Assembly: GCF_900184255.1 (NCBI RefSeq)
Contig: NZ_LT854640.1
Span: 226,611 to 290,610 of the forward strand
DNA: 64,000 bases
Direction of reading: 5' to 3'
DNA from: Haloimpatiens massiliensis
GTDB taxonomy: Bacteria > Bacillota > Clostridia > Clostridiales > Clostridiaceae
Part shown: piece by piece, positions 36,531 through 45,834 of the stretch
How positions within the stretch are numbered: the stretch's first letter is position 1
Layout of the letters: the number at the start of each line of letters is the position of its first letter
Made by a program: the position numbers and the translations under genes
Notes under the pieces: model-generated
Database searches by the model: none
Told to the model about the DNA's origin: nothing
The model's input: the letters and a program-made list of their open reading frames with translations, nothing else

Positions 36531-36570
36531 AAAGATGGTAATTAATTTTATCATCTTTTTTTATTTTTTT
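36531..36570 (+). terminator. Terminator after the IIC-like gene
   Basis: AAAGATG plus TAA pairs with TTA plus CATCTTT across a TTAATT loop, followed by a long T-run. Confidence 0.8.
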
Positions 36571-36689
36571 ACTTATAATAGAGGATTTATCCTTTTTATA
36601 TTGAATTTATATAGAATAACTTTTTAAGTAAATAGGTATTAAAGTATAATTATTATAATGTAATTTAACGTAGCATGGGGGGCTTGAAA

Positions 36690-38267
36690 ATGACAAAAAA
36701 GACAAAAAAGTTTTTTTTAATAATTACAGTATTATTAGCAGTGGTTATATTAGGAACACAATATAAATTAAATTATGACATAAACAAGGAACCACCTTCT
36801 AAAAAATGGGGTAAAGGAAAGAGTTTAGGTGAAGCAAATGTAAATTCCTATGTTAAAATACAAAAACATGGAGAAAAATATGTTTTAGCTATAAGTGACA
36901 AAAAGAAAATTAAAGTAATGGAAATAGATTCATTAGGTAATAAGATAAAGGAAAAAGATATACCTGTTAAAGATGAAATTATAAATAGCATTACTCTTAT
37001 GAAAGCTAAGGGAGATGAATACTTTGTTAGTTGGAATTCTAAAAAGTTAGAAAATAATGAAGAAAGTTATGTTATCCTGGATAAGGAATTAAATAAGGTA
37101 AAAAGCAACAAAATAATTGGCGTAAATGAAACATTTCAAATAGATGATAGCATACTAGTGAGAGCTTATGATGAATATATAGAATTATACGATTCAGCTA
37201 CTGAAAATACCCAAAAAGCATCTATAGGTAAAGCAGATTTTATAAGGGGAGCAAAAATTGCTAAAGATAATTATTTAATTATGAGTGTAACGGGAGATGG
37301 ACTCATTAAATATTGTAATTATAAAAGCGGTAAATTGACAGAACCAAAAGTAGCAACGGCACTAAATTTATCTACAGGTCAAACTATAATGAATTCAACC
37401 CTTGGAATAGATGATAAATATGCATATTTACTATTACATAAAAAGACTAAATTTGGTTTTGAATCTGAAAAATATAATTTTAAATTAGACAACATGGAAA
37501 AGTATTCTAGAAAAAAATTGGAATTACCTGGAGTAGATGAAGTAAAGGACGTAATGTATGTTTCTACAGAAAATGGCAGTGCTAAATTTTTAGCAGGGGT
37601 GTCAAGATATTTTGGTATAAAAAAGCAGTATGAAGATATAGCAGAGTTTTATATTAAAGATAATAAAATAACTTTAGGAGATTTTATAAGTAAATCTAGA
37701 AATGTATCATCTTATGGTGCAACTAAAGGGGATATAGCGGTGTATTGTGATTATATTCCGGAATCAGAAAATCACAAGGTGTACATGACATCTTTAAAAG
37801 ATGAATTTAAAAAAGAAAATAATGTAATGAAAAAGGAAGAAAAAACTACATCTTTTCAAGACACACTACAAGGACTTCTTTATAGCTTTGTATATATAAT
37901 TGTTTTGGGAATGAAGTGGATTTTACCTGCATTGGTGGCAATAGGCATAATAAGTTTCTTAGAATATAAGTTAAGTAAAAAGACTAAAAAATTACTTTAT
38001 ATAGCAACAGCAGTTATGACATTTTTAATTAAATATCAAACTATATATACAACTAATTATAAGCTATATTCCTATTACTTACCTAAACAGCTTTCATCTG
38101 CTGTATTAGGATTTGTAATATGTCTAATTATAAGTGCTGTATTCTACTTGTTTGGATATTTAAGTTATAGGGAAGATTTAGATGCTATGCCAGTGGCTAA
38201 ATTTATACCTTACTTAATGTTAGATTCAATATTTACATTGTTGGTTTTTGCACCATTTATGCTTTAA
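36690..38267 (+). CDS. Membrane protein with large extracellular domain (paralogue 1)
   Basis: This encodes about 525 aa. I chose ATG 36690 (MTKKTKKFFLII), 9 bases after GGGGGG. There is one N-terminal transmembrane segment (about residues 8-27). A ~370-residue hydrophilic, beta-rich region follows, probably outside the membrane. Four to five C-terminal transmembrane segments start after SFQDTLQGLLYSFVYI (about 390). The next gene (38328-39920) is a clear paralogue, sharing the KEPPSKKWGKG/KQPPSSKWGKG and QDTLQG(L/I)xY motifs and the same topology. I do not recognise a characterised family. A propeller-like periplasmic fold is a guess. Confidence 0.75.
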   Translation: MTKKTKKFFLIITVLLAVVILGTQYKLNYDINKEPPSKKWGKGKSLGEANVNSYVKIQKHGEKYVLAISDKKKIKVMEIDSLGNKIKEKDIPVKDEIINSITLMKAKGDEYFVSWNSKKLENNEESYVILDKELNKVKSNKIIGVNETFQIDDSILVRAYDEYIELYDSATENTQKASIGKADFIRGAKIAKDNYLIMSVTGDGLIKYCNYKSGKLTEPKVATALNLSTGQTIMNSTLGIDDKYAYLLLHKKTKFGFESEKYNFKLDNMEKYSRKKLELPGVDEVKDVMYVSTENGSAKFLAGVSRYFGIKKQYEDIAEFYIKDNKITLGDFISKSRNVSSYGATKGDIAVYCDYIPESENHKVYMTSLKDEFKKENNVMKKEEKTTSFQDTLQGLLYSFVYIIVLGMKWILPALVAIGIISFLEYKLSKKTKKLLYIATAVMTFLIKYQTIYTTNYKLYSYYLPKQLSSAVLGFVICLIISAVFYLFGYLSYREDLDAMPVAKFIPYLMLDSIFTLLVFAPFML

Positions 38268-38327
38268 TTATTGGGGAATATTAAAGTACTATGTAGAATA
38301 AAATGGTATAAATAGGGGGTAATAATA

Positions 38328-39920
38328 ATGGGGACAAATTCAAGGAAAAAGTGTTTCATAGGTATAGTCATATGTGTAGCTGCTATTATCATTGCTTTAC
38401 AGTACAAATTAAATATAGAAATAAATAAGCAGCCACCTTCATCAAAATGGGGAAAAGGGAGATATTTAACCAATGTTTCATCCATAGCAGATCCTAAAAT
38501 ATTAAAGAGTGGAAAGGATTACGTAGTTGCCGTAGATAATGGAGAAAAGATTAAAGTATTAAAAATCGATTATTTAGGAAAGGTATTAAAAGAATCAAAT
38601 ATAAAAGTAGATGGAGAAAAAATTACAAATATAAATCTAGGTAGATTAAAAAACGGTCACTATTACATAGAAGCTTTAGCTATGTATGGAATGAATTTTA
38701 CCTATGAATTAGATGAAAATTTTAAAGTTGTTCAAAGTAAAAAAATGTCTCAAGTATTAGAGGCAACTCAAGCAGATGAAAAAATTTTTCTAAGAGCAGG
38801 AGAAGATTATTTAGAAATTTTAAACCTTTCAACTGGAAAGATAAATAAAATTAAAGCAGAAGCCCCTATAAATATAGGAGCTGCAAAATATAAAGATAAG
38901 TATGTAATAACATATATGAACAGCAAGCAACCTGTAAAAGAGCAAAAATATTTTTATTACAAAGATGGAAAGTTGTCTGATTCAAAAAAATTATTTCAAA
39001 TGACATCATTTATGTTCTATGCAAATCCCAAAATAACTATGGCTCATGATGGCAGATATATGCACTTTATGGCTATTTCCTATAGTAAAAGGGGTGAAGT
39101 ATATAAAAAATATACTTTTGATTTAGAAAATCCTAAATTTGAAGAGCAAACCCAGGGGGAAATTATTGAAATTCCAGAATTTAAAAGTATAAAGAGATTT
39201 AAATCAGAAGGTTACTATGACAGCAAAGCAAGATTTTTTGTTGAAGGACTAAGAGACTTTGGTACTAAAAAAGAATATGAAGATATAGGAGAATTTACAA
39301 TAAAAGGAGAGAAAATTAGTCCTACTACAATGATAACAAAATCATATGATACAGATACGCATAGTTGCGCAATAGATGATATTGTAGTTTATTCAGAGTT
39401 TTCTCCAGAAGGTAATGGAGTGTATGATTTGTACATGACTTCTAAAAATAATGAATTTAAAGCTTTAAACAATAATTTAACTAAAAAAGAAAAATCAATA
39501 GCTATACAAGATACTTTACAAGGAATAGCATATATTTTTATTTATATACTTCTTTTAGCTACTAGATGGATAATACCAGCATTGATATTTATGGGTATCT
39601 TTACATTGGTTCAGTATAGAATAAATCCTAAACTACATGGTTTTATATTTGCTATAGGTTTAATCTTTGCAGCAGGAATAAAAACTTTTTCAATATATAG
39701 TATATCGTATAATAGATTTAAATATTATCTGCCAAGTGAAATAAGTTCGCCTTGGATTGGTATAGTATTTAATTTACTCATTAGTTTTTTATGCTATTTT
39801 TATGCTTTAAAGGTTTATAAAGAAGATATGGATGCATTACCTTCATTACATTCTTTGCCAGCATTGGGGTTGGACTCCTTATTAACATTACTTATATTTA
39901 CTCCATATTTACCAGGCTAA
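38328..39920 (+). CDS. Membrane protein with large extracellular domain (paralogue 2)
   Basis: This encodes 530 aa with AGGGGGTAATAATA upstream. Topology and motifs mirror the preceding gene: an N-terminal anchor (about residues 8-24), QPPSSKWGKGRYL at about 35-47, a long hydrophilic domain with DYLGKVLKESNIKVDGEK, and a C-terminal bundle starting at AIQDTLQGIAYIFIYILLL. The two genes are tandem, 60 bases apart, and evidently arose by duplication. Their sequences have diverged widely, suggesting distinct roles or ligands. Confidence 0.75.
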   Translation: MGTNSRKKCFIGIVICVAAIIIALQYKLNIEINKQPPSSKWGKGRYLTNVSSIADPKILKSGKDYVVAVDNGEKIKVLKIDYLGKVLKESNIKVDGEKITNINLGRLKNGHYYIEALAMYGMNFTYELDENFKVVQSKKMSQVLEATQADEKIFLRAGEDYLEILNLSTGKINKIKAEAPINIGAAKYKDKYVITYMNSKQPVKEQKYFYYKDGKLSDSKKLFQMTSFMFYANPKITMAHDGRYMHFMAISYSKRGEVYKKYTFDLENPKFEEQTQGEIIEIPEFKSIKRFKSEGYYDSKARFFVEGLRDFGTKKEYEDIGEFTIKGEKISPTTMITKSYDTDTHSCAIDDIVVYSEFSPEGNGVYDLYMTSKNNEFKALNNNLTKKEKSIAIQDTLQGIAYIFIYILLLATRWIIPALIFMGIFTLVQYRINPKLHGFIFAIGLIFAAGIKTFSIYSISYNRFKYYLPSEISSPWIGIVFNLLISFLCYFYALKVYKEDMDALPSLHSLPALGLDSLLTLLIFTPYLPG

Positions 39921-39945
39921 AATATTTTAGCCTGTAACTTTATAT
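39915..39945 (+). terminator. Hairpin overlapping the paralogue 2 stop codon
   Basis: GGCTAAAATATTTTAGCC is a perfect palindrome that includes the TAA stop, followed by TGTAACTTTATATTTT. It is probably a weak terminator. Confidence 0.5.
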
Positions 39946-40045
39946 TTTAAATATTCTAAATTTTTTGTAAATAAGAAGGAAATGGCAATATACTATAGAA
40001 ATATAAATGTAAATAAGTATTGAGTATTAGAGAGGGGGAAATAAA

Positions 40046-40291
40046 TTGAGTAAATTGTATTATTGTAGTGATTGTAAAAGGGTGTTCAATAATGCAGATA
40101 AATGTGAGTTCTGTGATAGTTTCTATGTAAAAGAATTAAAAGTGGGTAAATCTGTAAATGTAATAGGTTCAAAACAAAAGGGTAAGGTTTTGAAGGTTAA
40201 GGATGAAAATGTTACATTGATATTGATAGATGAATTTAACAATAAATACACAAAGGACTATAAGGCAGAAGAACTTAGGAAAATACTATAA
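40046..40291 (+). CDS. Small zinc-ribbon protein
   Basis: This encodes 81 aa starting at TTG, with AGAGGGGGAAATAAA before it. The N-terminal zinc knuckle reads YYCSDCKRVF then KCEFCDSFY (four Cys in two CxxC pairs, residues 7-25). A small beta-barrel-like segment (GKSVNVIGSKQKGKVLKVKD) follows. It is likely cytoplasmic. It is 56 bases before the ATP-cone gene and may be co-transcribed. The function is unknown. Confidence 0.75.
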   Translation: MSKLYYCSDCKRVFNNADKCEFCDSFYVKELKVGKSVNVIGSKQKGKVLKVKDENVTLILIDEFNNKYTKDYKAEELRKIL

Positions 40292-40347
40292 TTAAAAGGG
40301 TAAGTAAATTTTATTTACAAATATTTTACTAAGGAAGGGAGAAAATA

Positions 40348-40605
40348 ATGAAAGTAATCAAGAGAGATGGAAGAACCCAAGAATTTGATATAAGCAAGAT
40401 CATGGTTTCCATAGAAAGATCTTCTGATGATGCAGGAAATCCTATGACATCTTCAGATATACTTAATATGTCAGAAGATGTTAAAAATAAGATATGGGAT
40501 GATTTTAAGAACAAAGTGAGCTATAATGACATAAGGAATATTGTTATAGAAAAATTAAGCAATTCCGGATTTGAAAGTGTAGCCAAAGCTTACGAATCAC
40601 AATAA
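40348..40605 (+). CDS. ATP-cone domain protein
   Basis: This encodes 85 aa starting MKVIKRDGRTQEFDISKIM, with AAGGAAGGGAGAAAATA upstream. VIKRDGRTQEFDISKI, then the helical region ending VIEKLSNSGFESVAKAYE, is the ATP-cone fold found at the N-terminus of ribonucleotide reductases and in NrdR. Here it is the whole protein, with no reductase or zinc-ribbon domain. It would bind nucleotides; it could be a stand-alone regulator. Confidence 0.85.
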   Translation: MKVIKRDGRTQEFDISKIMVSIERSSDDAGNPMTSSDILNMSEDVKNKIWDDFKNKVSYNDIRNIVIEKLSNSGFESVAKAYESQ

Positions 40606-40685
40606 CTTATAAATGTATTATCCATGGGAAGTTTAAACTTTTCTTAAAAGTTTCTTTTAAAGTAGAATTACTTGATACTATTACA

Positions 40686-40750
40686 AATAAAAATCTGTCT
40701 TTAAGCCTCTAATAAAGTTGTGTACTTTAGGCTGTAAAGACAGATTTTAT
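40686..40750. terminator. Bidirectional terminator
   Basis: AAAATCTGTCTTTA pairs with TAAAGACAGATTTT, with an inner GCCT/AGGC step. It separates the ATP-cone gene from the convergent permease gene. Confidence 0.85.
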
Positions 40751-40824
40751 TTATGTAATTTATTATTTATGTATTTATGGTTTTCTGTGTTACGTGAACT
40801 TCTTTACAACATTAAGGTTTTATT

Positions 40825-41577
40825 CTAAGTAAATAGTTTAAAAACCATTTTCCCTGCAACAGCTAATGACATGGTTATAAAAATAGGTTTTATAAGTTTT
40901 GAACCTTTTTTTAAGGCTACCTTTGTTCCAAATTGAGCACCTAATATCATAAATATCGCCACGGGTATAGCATAAGCGTAAAAAATTCTTCTATGTAAAG
41001 CAAATAAAATTAATGAGGACACATTGCTTGTAAAATTTAAAACTCTAGCATTTCCACTGGCATTTACAAAATCATATCCAAATATATTTATAAACCCAAA
41101 TATTAGAAAGGAACCAGTGCCTGGACCAAAAAATCCATCATAAAATCCTAGAGAAAAAGCTAGCAGTATTCCAAGAAACATATTTTTCTTATTTAACCCC
41201 TTAAAGTTGTTAGTAAGGCCTAATGACTTAGAAAACAAGCTGTATATCCCTATAAATAATATGAGTACTAAAACTAAAACATTTAATATTGCTTCATCAA
41301 TAGCAAGTACTGTATTCACACCTAAATAAGCACCTACTAAAGTGAAGGGAATAAGAAACTTCAATATTTTAAAGTTTACTTTTTTAGAAGTAATAAATTT
41401 AATGGAACTAGTAAGAGATGCAGTGGTGGAAGAAAATTTATTTGTTCCAAGAACATAAGTTGGTGAAAGTCCAGCTAGCATAAAAGCAGGTACGCTAATA
41501 AGTCCCCCTCCTCCAGCAATGGAATCCACAAAGGCAGCTAAGAAGCCAGCTACACACAAAAATATAATGTTAAACAT
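40825..41577 (-). CDS. TSUP family (TauE/SafE) permease
   Basis: This encodes 250 aa. I chose the ATG reading MFNIIFLCVAGFLAAFVDS, preceded by TTAGGAGGTATCTT. Eight hydrophobic segments are present. The repeats FVDSIAGGGGLISVPAF (about residues 15-31) and FYDGFFGPGTGSFLIF (about 145-160) are the paired signature of the sulfite exporter TauE/SafE family. It probably moves a small sulfur-containing or organic anion; the substrate is not predictable. Confidence 0.9.
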   Translation of the reverse strand: MFNIIFLCVAGFLAAFVDSIAGGGGLISVPAFMLAGLSPTYVLGTNKFSSTTASLTSSIKFITSKKVNFKILKFLIPFTLVGAYLGVNTVLAIDEAILNVLVLVLILFIGIYSLFSKSLGLTNNFKGLNKKNMFLGILLAFSLGFYDGFFGPGTGSFLIFGFINIFGYDFVNASGNARVLNFTSNVSSLILFALHRRIFYAYAIPVAIFMILGAQFGTKVALKKGSKLIKPIFITMSLAVAGKMVFKLFT

Positions 41578-41839
41578 AAGATACCTCCTAAGTGTCAAGC
41601 ATACTAAGGCACATTCAAATAAATAATAAGTTGCAAGACATAAAGTTCACGTTAAGTTTATAGTATAAATATAAGGCTTACGTTTTTATTATACATCATA
41701 AATCTATAATTCCCAATGCAAAAATTCTTCTTAGTATATTATTTTATTTGAGCCCTGTTTCCTTAGATTTAAAGGTATAGATAGATTATAGTAGTAAGAG
41801 CTACTAGTTGTATTTAGGTACTAGATAATGTGTATAAAG
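41578..41839. other. Intergenic region with a repeat family B end
   Basis: AAGGCACATTCAAATAAATA at 41616-41635 is one terminus of repeat family B, without its partner. The remainder is AT-rich and shows no further structure that I can support up to the terminator at 41840. Confidence 0.5.
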
Positions 41840-41876
41840 AACCCCCTACAAATGAAATATATCATTGTAGGGGGTT
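41840..41876 (-). terminator. Terminator downstream of the LTA-synthase family gene
   Basis: AACCCCCTACAA pairs perfectly with TTGTAGGGGGTT across a 13-base loop. It lies 78 bases after the stop on the minus strand. Confidence 0.8.
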
Positions 41877-41953
41877 ACTTATATATTTGTTTGTTTTTCA
41901 ATTTTATTTATAGAAAGTTTGTAAAAACCTCCGCTGCGTGTGCTTAAATTAGT

Positions 41954-43831
41954 CTATTTATTTTCCGTAAATTTCTTAATTAAATTGTGATCTAATAGAG
42001 TATCACTATAATCTAAGTGTTTTAAAGCTTCTTCTTTTTTCTTTTTTAAAGCGTCAGTTTCTTTTACTTCCTGGCCAGTTTTTAAATCGTAATATTTTTT
42101 TGAAGAAGAAGAATAGAACACATTATTGTCTATGAAAGAACCGGTTCTAAATACTACTAGTCTGTCCTTAACATTAAACAAATCTCGTCCAAATTTATAA
42201 GGATTCTTAAGGTCAAACATATTACACAAAGTAGGGAATACATCCATTTGACCAGAAACCACACTGTTAACTCCCTTATGAGCATCCTTAGGGAAGTGCA
42301 TTATTAGTGGAACCTTTTGATGTTTCATCCAGGTAAATTCATCATTGCCAGTTTCGCCTACAAAGGTATAAAGTTCTTCAGCGTGATTTTTTGGTATTGC
42401 AAAGTGGTCACCATATAGAACTATTATAGAATCGTCCATAATACCGTCCTTTTCTAACTGATCTAAAAACATTCCTAACTGTTTATCAGCATAATGTATA
42501 GATTTTAGGTAATTTCCTGTAAAGGTTCCTTCTAAATTTCCTACATTGAATTCACCGTATTTATCTGTGGCTTCAAAAGGAAAATGGCTAGTTAAGGTTA
42601 CTAAGAATGAAAAATATGGTTCCTTAAAGGATTTAATCTCTTCTAAAGATTGTTTAAAGAAAGATTCATCACTTAGACCAAGTCCAATTTTTTCATCTAT
42701 ATTAAAGCTCTTTTCTCCATAGAACTTATCAAAGCCTTCTTTTACATACATAGCATTTCTATTCCAAAAGCCTTCTTTATATCCGTGGAAAGCAGCGGAA
42801 TAATAGCCCTTTTTATCTAAAAGCTTTGGAAGAGAATTAAATTCGTCTCCGCTATATATGTAGTATGCAGCTCCTGAAGAAGCAGGGTAAAGTGAGTTGT
42901 TAGACATAAACTCTGCATCAGAAGTATTTCCACCAGCTACCTGATAATAATAGTTATCAAAATACAAGCTTTTCTTTAACCATCTATTTAGGTTAGGGGT
43001 AATTTCCTGGCCTTCAATCTTTTTATTTATTACAAAGCCTTGAAGAGCCTCAACTTGTATCATTATTAGGTTTTTATCTTTACCTACATTTTTAAGCTTA
43101 CTTCCAGAATTCTTTGAATTTGCATTTAAGTAAGTTTTTATTTCATCCGCTTTTTCATCATCTAAAGATTTTTTGTCAAAAAAGCTTTTTTTAGCAAAGT
43201 TGTATACATCCAGTGCATGACAATTTATATTTCCAAGGGAATTGATTATATAAATCTTATTATACATACCTTCAATAAGTCTTGGTTGTTCAGTTCTTAA
43301 TTTATTTATATAATATCCATCAGAATAAAGTGATAAAGCAAAAATTAATGTAAAACTTAAAGCTCTTAATTTAAATGGCACATGAGCATTTTTAATTTCC
43401 ATGTAACTAGAATATATATTATTGAATTTAAATTTAAATATTTTCTTGAATATAGGAATTAGAAGTATATCTATAAGTAATAATAAATCTTGAGGTTTTA
43501 ATATACTTTTTACAGCTTGATTCACAGCTCCAAGTAAAATACCATTTTTAATAACAGGTATAGAAATAATATCTTTATAATATCTAAAATAATTTATGTC
43601 AGCTATAAGTACACAGGTAATTATTATATTACATATATATAGGTATCTGCTTCTTCCCTTAGGTTTAAACAAAAGAGATATAGATGCAATCACTACTATA
43701 GATGCCAAGGTAGGACCTAAAATATATTTAATATTAAAATATGGATTCACCATGTCACCATAAATTGTTACCTTAATAGTGACTAAAATTAAAAATAGCA
43801 CTAGGTCTAAATAACCTAATATTTTTTTCAT
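41954..43831 (-). CDS. LTA synthase family phosphoglycerol transferase
   Basis: This encodes 625 aa. ATG 43831 (MKKILGYLDLVL) follows GAAAGGATTG, preferred to the longer frame. Five N-terminal transmembrane segments (to about residue 190) are followed by an extracellular sulfatase-fold domain. Motifs visible are MIQVEALQGFV (metal Glu), NTSDAEFMSNNS (nucleophile Thr), SHFPFEATDKYGE and VLYGDHFAIP. It would transfer glycerol phosphate from phosphatidylglycerol to a glycolipid or growing polyanionic polymer at the outer membrane face. Which clostridial polymer is made is uncertain. The gene appears monocistronic. Confidence 0.9.
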   Translation of the reverse strand: MKKILGYLDLVLFLILVTIKVTIYGDMVNPYFNIKYILGPTLASIVVIASISLLFKPKGRSRYLYICNIIITCVLIADINYFRYYKDIISIPVIKNGILLGAVNQAVKSILKPQDLLLLIDILLIPIFKKIFKFKFNNIYSSYMEIKNAHVPFKLRALSFTLIFALSLYSDGYYINKLRTEQPRLIEGMYNKIYIINSLGNINCHALDVYNFAKKSFFDKKSLDDEKADEIKTYLNANSKNSGSKLKNVGKDKNLIMIQVEALQGFVINKKIEGQEITPNLNRWLKKSLYFDNYYYQVAGGNTSDAEFMSNNSLYPASSGAAYYIYSGDEFNSLPKLLDKKGYYSAAFHGYKEGFWNRNAMYVKEGFDKFYGEKSFNIDEKIGLGLSDESFFKQSLEEIKSFKEPYFSFLVTLTSHFPFEATDKYGEFNVGNLEGTFTGNYLKSIHYADKQLGMFLDQLEKDGIMDDSIIVLYGDHFAIPKNHAEELYTFVGETGNDEFTWMKHQKVPLIMHFPKDAHKGVNSVVSGQMDVFPTLCNMFDLKNPYKFGRDLFNVKDRLVVFRTGSFIDNNVFYSSSSKKYYDLKTGQEVKETDALKKKKEEALKHLDYSDTLLDHNLIKKFTENK

Positions 43832-44033
43832 TTTTTTCAATCCTTTCAACAAACATTTTTTATTAGACAAAAGAAAATTTATTTGATAACATTATAGTCG
43901 ATAATTTAGATTATTATGCCTATAAAAGTATAACATACTGGGTCATTTTTTCAACAAATATAGAAGAAAATTAATTGGAAATTAACAAAAAGTACAGAAA
44001 TAAATTACAATGTTAAGATATATTTTATAAAGT

Positions 44034-44204
44034 GATTAAACTACAAAAGGTACAATGTGGTGGAATTATGAAATTTCTCCTCCATGACTGGCATAAGAGC
44101 ACGGAACAATAAATTTAATTTAAATAGTTCCTTCGCTTCTTATGCAAATCATTACAGAGAAATTTCATAATTCAAGTAATGTAATATCTTTTGTGGGATA
44201 ATCA
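44034..44204 (-). repeat. Repeat family A, full copy
   Basis: This is a 171-bp imperfect palindrome with ends GATTAAACTACAAAAGGTAC and ATCTTTTGTGGGATAATC. Internal blocks GAATTATGAAATTTCTC and GAAATTTCATAATTC pair with each other. It is opposite in orientation to the copy at 56373-56538, and is also represented by the half copy at 3262-3357. It lies between the LTA-synthase gene start and the rRNA methyltransferase gene; nothing else was seen in 43832-44247. Confidence 0.85.
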
Positions 44205-44247
44205 TGGTAATACATTAAAATAAAACATAGGTAGAGGAGTTTTGTTT

Positions 44248-45609
44248 ATGCGAAAAGGAAAAGAATACATATTAGATATAGTGGATACAGAATTTCCAGG
44301 CATGGGTGTTGCGGAATACGAAGGAGAAAAGGTATATGTAAAAGGCACTCTTCCAGGACAAAAAATACTTGCACAAATAACTAAGAAAAAAGGCGGCAAA
44401 ATAGAAGGAAGATTAAAAGAAATAATAGAGGACGTGGATTACAAAATAGATGCAAAATGCCCACACTTTAATTACTGCGGCGGCTGCTCTCACCAATTCA
44501 TATCCTACGAAAAGCAGCTAGAATTTAAAAAGCATCAAGTGCTAAAGCTTTTTAAAGATGCAGGCATAGAAAATTTTGAATTTCTAGGCATAGAGGGAAG
44601 TCCAGAAGTTTGGGAATATAGAAACAAAATGGAGTTTACCTTTGGAGACCTAGAAAAAGGCGGAGAGTTAAACCTAGGCATGCACAAAAAAGCCTCAGCC
44701 TTTGGCATAATCAATACAAATAACTGCCAAATAGTAGATGGAGACTTTAGAATAGCACTAGACACTGTAGTAAATTACTTCAGAGAAAAGGCTTTTCCTC
44801 ACTACAGAATAATGAGTCACCAAGGCTATTTAAGAAATCTAGTTATAAGGAAGGCAAAAAATACAGGGGAAATACTTATAAATTTAGTAACTACCTCTCA
44901 AATAGATTTTAACTTAGAAGAAATAACTGAAATACTAAAGGCACTGCCATATGAAGGTAACCTTAAGGGAATAGTTCACACTATAAATGACTCTCTTTCC
45001 GATGTGGTTCAAGCAGACTCCATGGAAATACTATATGGTCAGGACTACATAATAGAAGAGCTTCTAGGACTTAAATTTAAGATAAGCCCATTTTCTTTCT
45101 TCCAAACTAATTCTAAGGGCGCAGAAAAACTATATTCAATTGTAAAAGATTTCCTAGGAAATGCTGAAAATAAAACTGTTTTTGATTTATACTGCGGCAC
45201 CGGCACCATAGGCCAAATAGTAGCCCCTAGCGCCAAGAAGGTAATAGGAGTAGAACTCATAGAAGAAGCCGTAGAAGCTGCCAAAGAAAACGCCAAACTA
45301 AATGGTCTAGACAATTGCCAGTTCATTGCCGGCGACGTAGCTAAGGTCATCCAAGACATAAAGCATAAGCCAGACATAATAATCCTAGACCCACCAAGAC
45401 CAGGAGTACACCCAAAGGCCATGGAATACGTAATAAAATTCAACGCCCCAGAGATCATCTACGTATCCTGCAACCCTAAGACATTGGTTAATGATTTGAA
45501 GGTTTTAGAGGAGAATGGGTATGTGATTGAGAGGGTGAGGGTGAAGGATATGTTTGCGCACACGCCACACGTGGAGACGGTAGTACGACTATGTCGTCAA
45601 AACCATTGA
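44248..45609 (+). CDS. 23S rRNA (uracil-C5)-methyltransferase, RlmD/RlmCD type
   Basis: This encodes 453 aa. ATG 44248 is 8 bases after GAGGAG. The N-terminal TRAM domain covers about residues 5-62. The 4Fe-4S cysteines are in CPHFNYCGGCSH (about 73-84), with a fourth in NNCQIVDG. The SAM domain has VFDLYCGTGTIGQ (about 312), VELIEEA and ILDPPRPG, and the catalytic Cys is in YVSCNPKTL (about 407). It methylates uridine in 23S rRNA, with U1939 and/or U747 being the known sites. Codon use becomes noticeably richer in C in the last third; no frameshift was seen. Confidence 0.93.
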   Translation: MRKGKEYILDIVDTEFPGMGVAEYEGEKVYVKGTLPGQKILAQITKKKGGKIEGRLKEIIEDVDYKIDAKCPHFNYCGGCSHQFISYEKQLEFKKHQVLKLFKDAGIENFEFLGIEGSPEVWEYRNKMEFTFGDLEKGGELNLGMHKKASAFGIINTNNCQIVDGDFRIALDTVVNYFREKAFPHYRIMSHQGYLRNLVIRKAKNTGEILINLVTTSQIDFNLEEITEILKALPYEGNLKGIVHTINDSLSDVVQADSMEILYGQDYIIEELLGLKFKISPFSFFQTNSKGAEKLYSIVKDFLGNAENKTVFDLYCGTGTIGQIVAPSAKKVIGVELIEEAVEAAKENAKLNGLDNCQFIAGDVAKVIQDIKHKPDIIILDPPRPGVHPKAMEYVIKFNAPEIIYVSCNPKTLVNDLKVLEENGYVIERVRVKDMFAHTPHVETVVRLCRQNH

Positions 45610-45791
45610 TTTTACTAGTGTTTAAGCAGTTTTGTGCTTTCTATTCTTTTAGTAAAAATAGCGAAAATTACGTTGAAAAAGACTTAAAAAGGAGTATGGA
45701 AATAAGAATTGCTATATGATGTGGTATGTGGAAACACGTTAACTAACTGTCGATTTTTCCTTGAAAATTTAATGAAATGGATAGTAAAAAA

Positions 45792-45828
45792 TCCTGAATT
45801 CAAACCAAGTGAATTCAGGATTTTTTAG
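45792..45828. terminator. Bidirectional terminator
   Basis: TCCTGAATTC pairs with GAATTCAGGA, followed by TTTTTTAG. It lies between the rRNA methyltransferase gene and the convergent HEPN-like gene. The preceding 45610-45791 stretch holds nothing else I can support. Confidence 0.85.
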
Positions 45829-45834
45829 TGTCTA

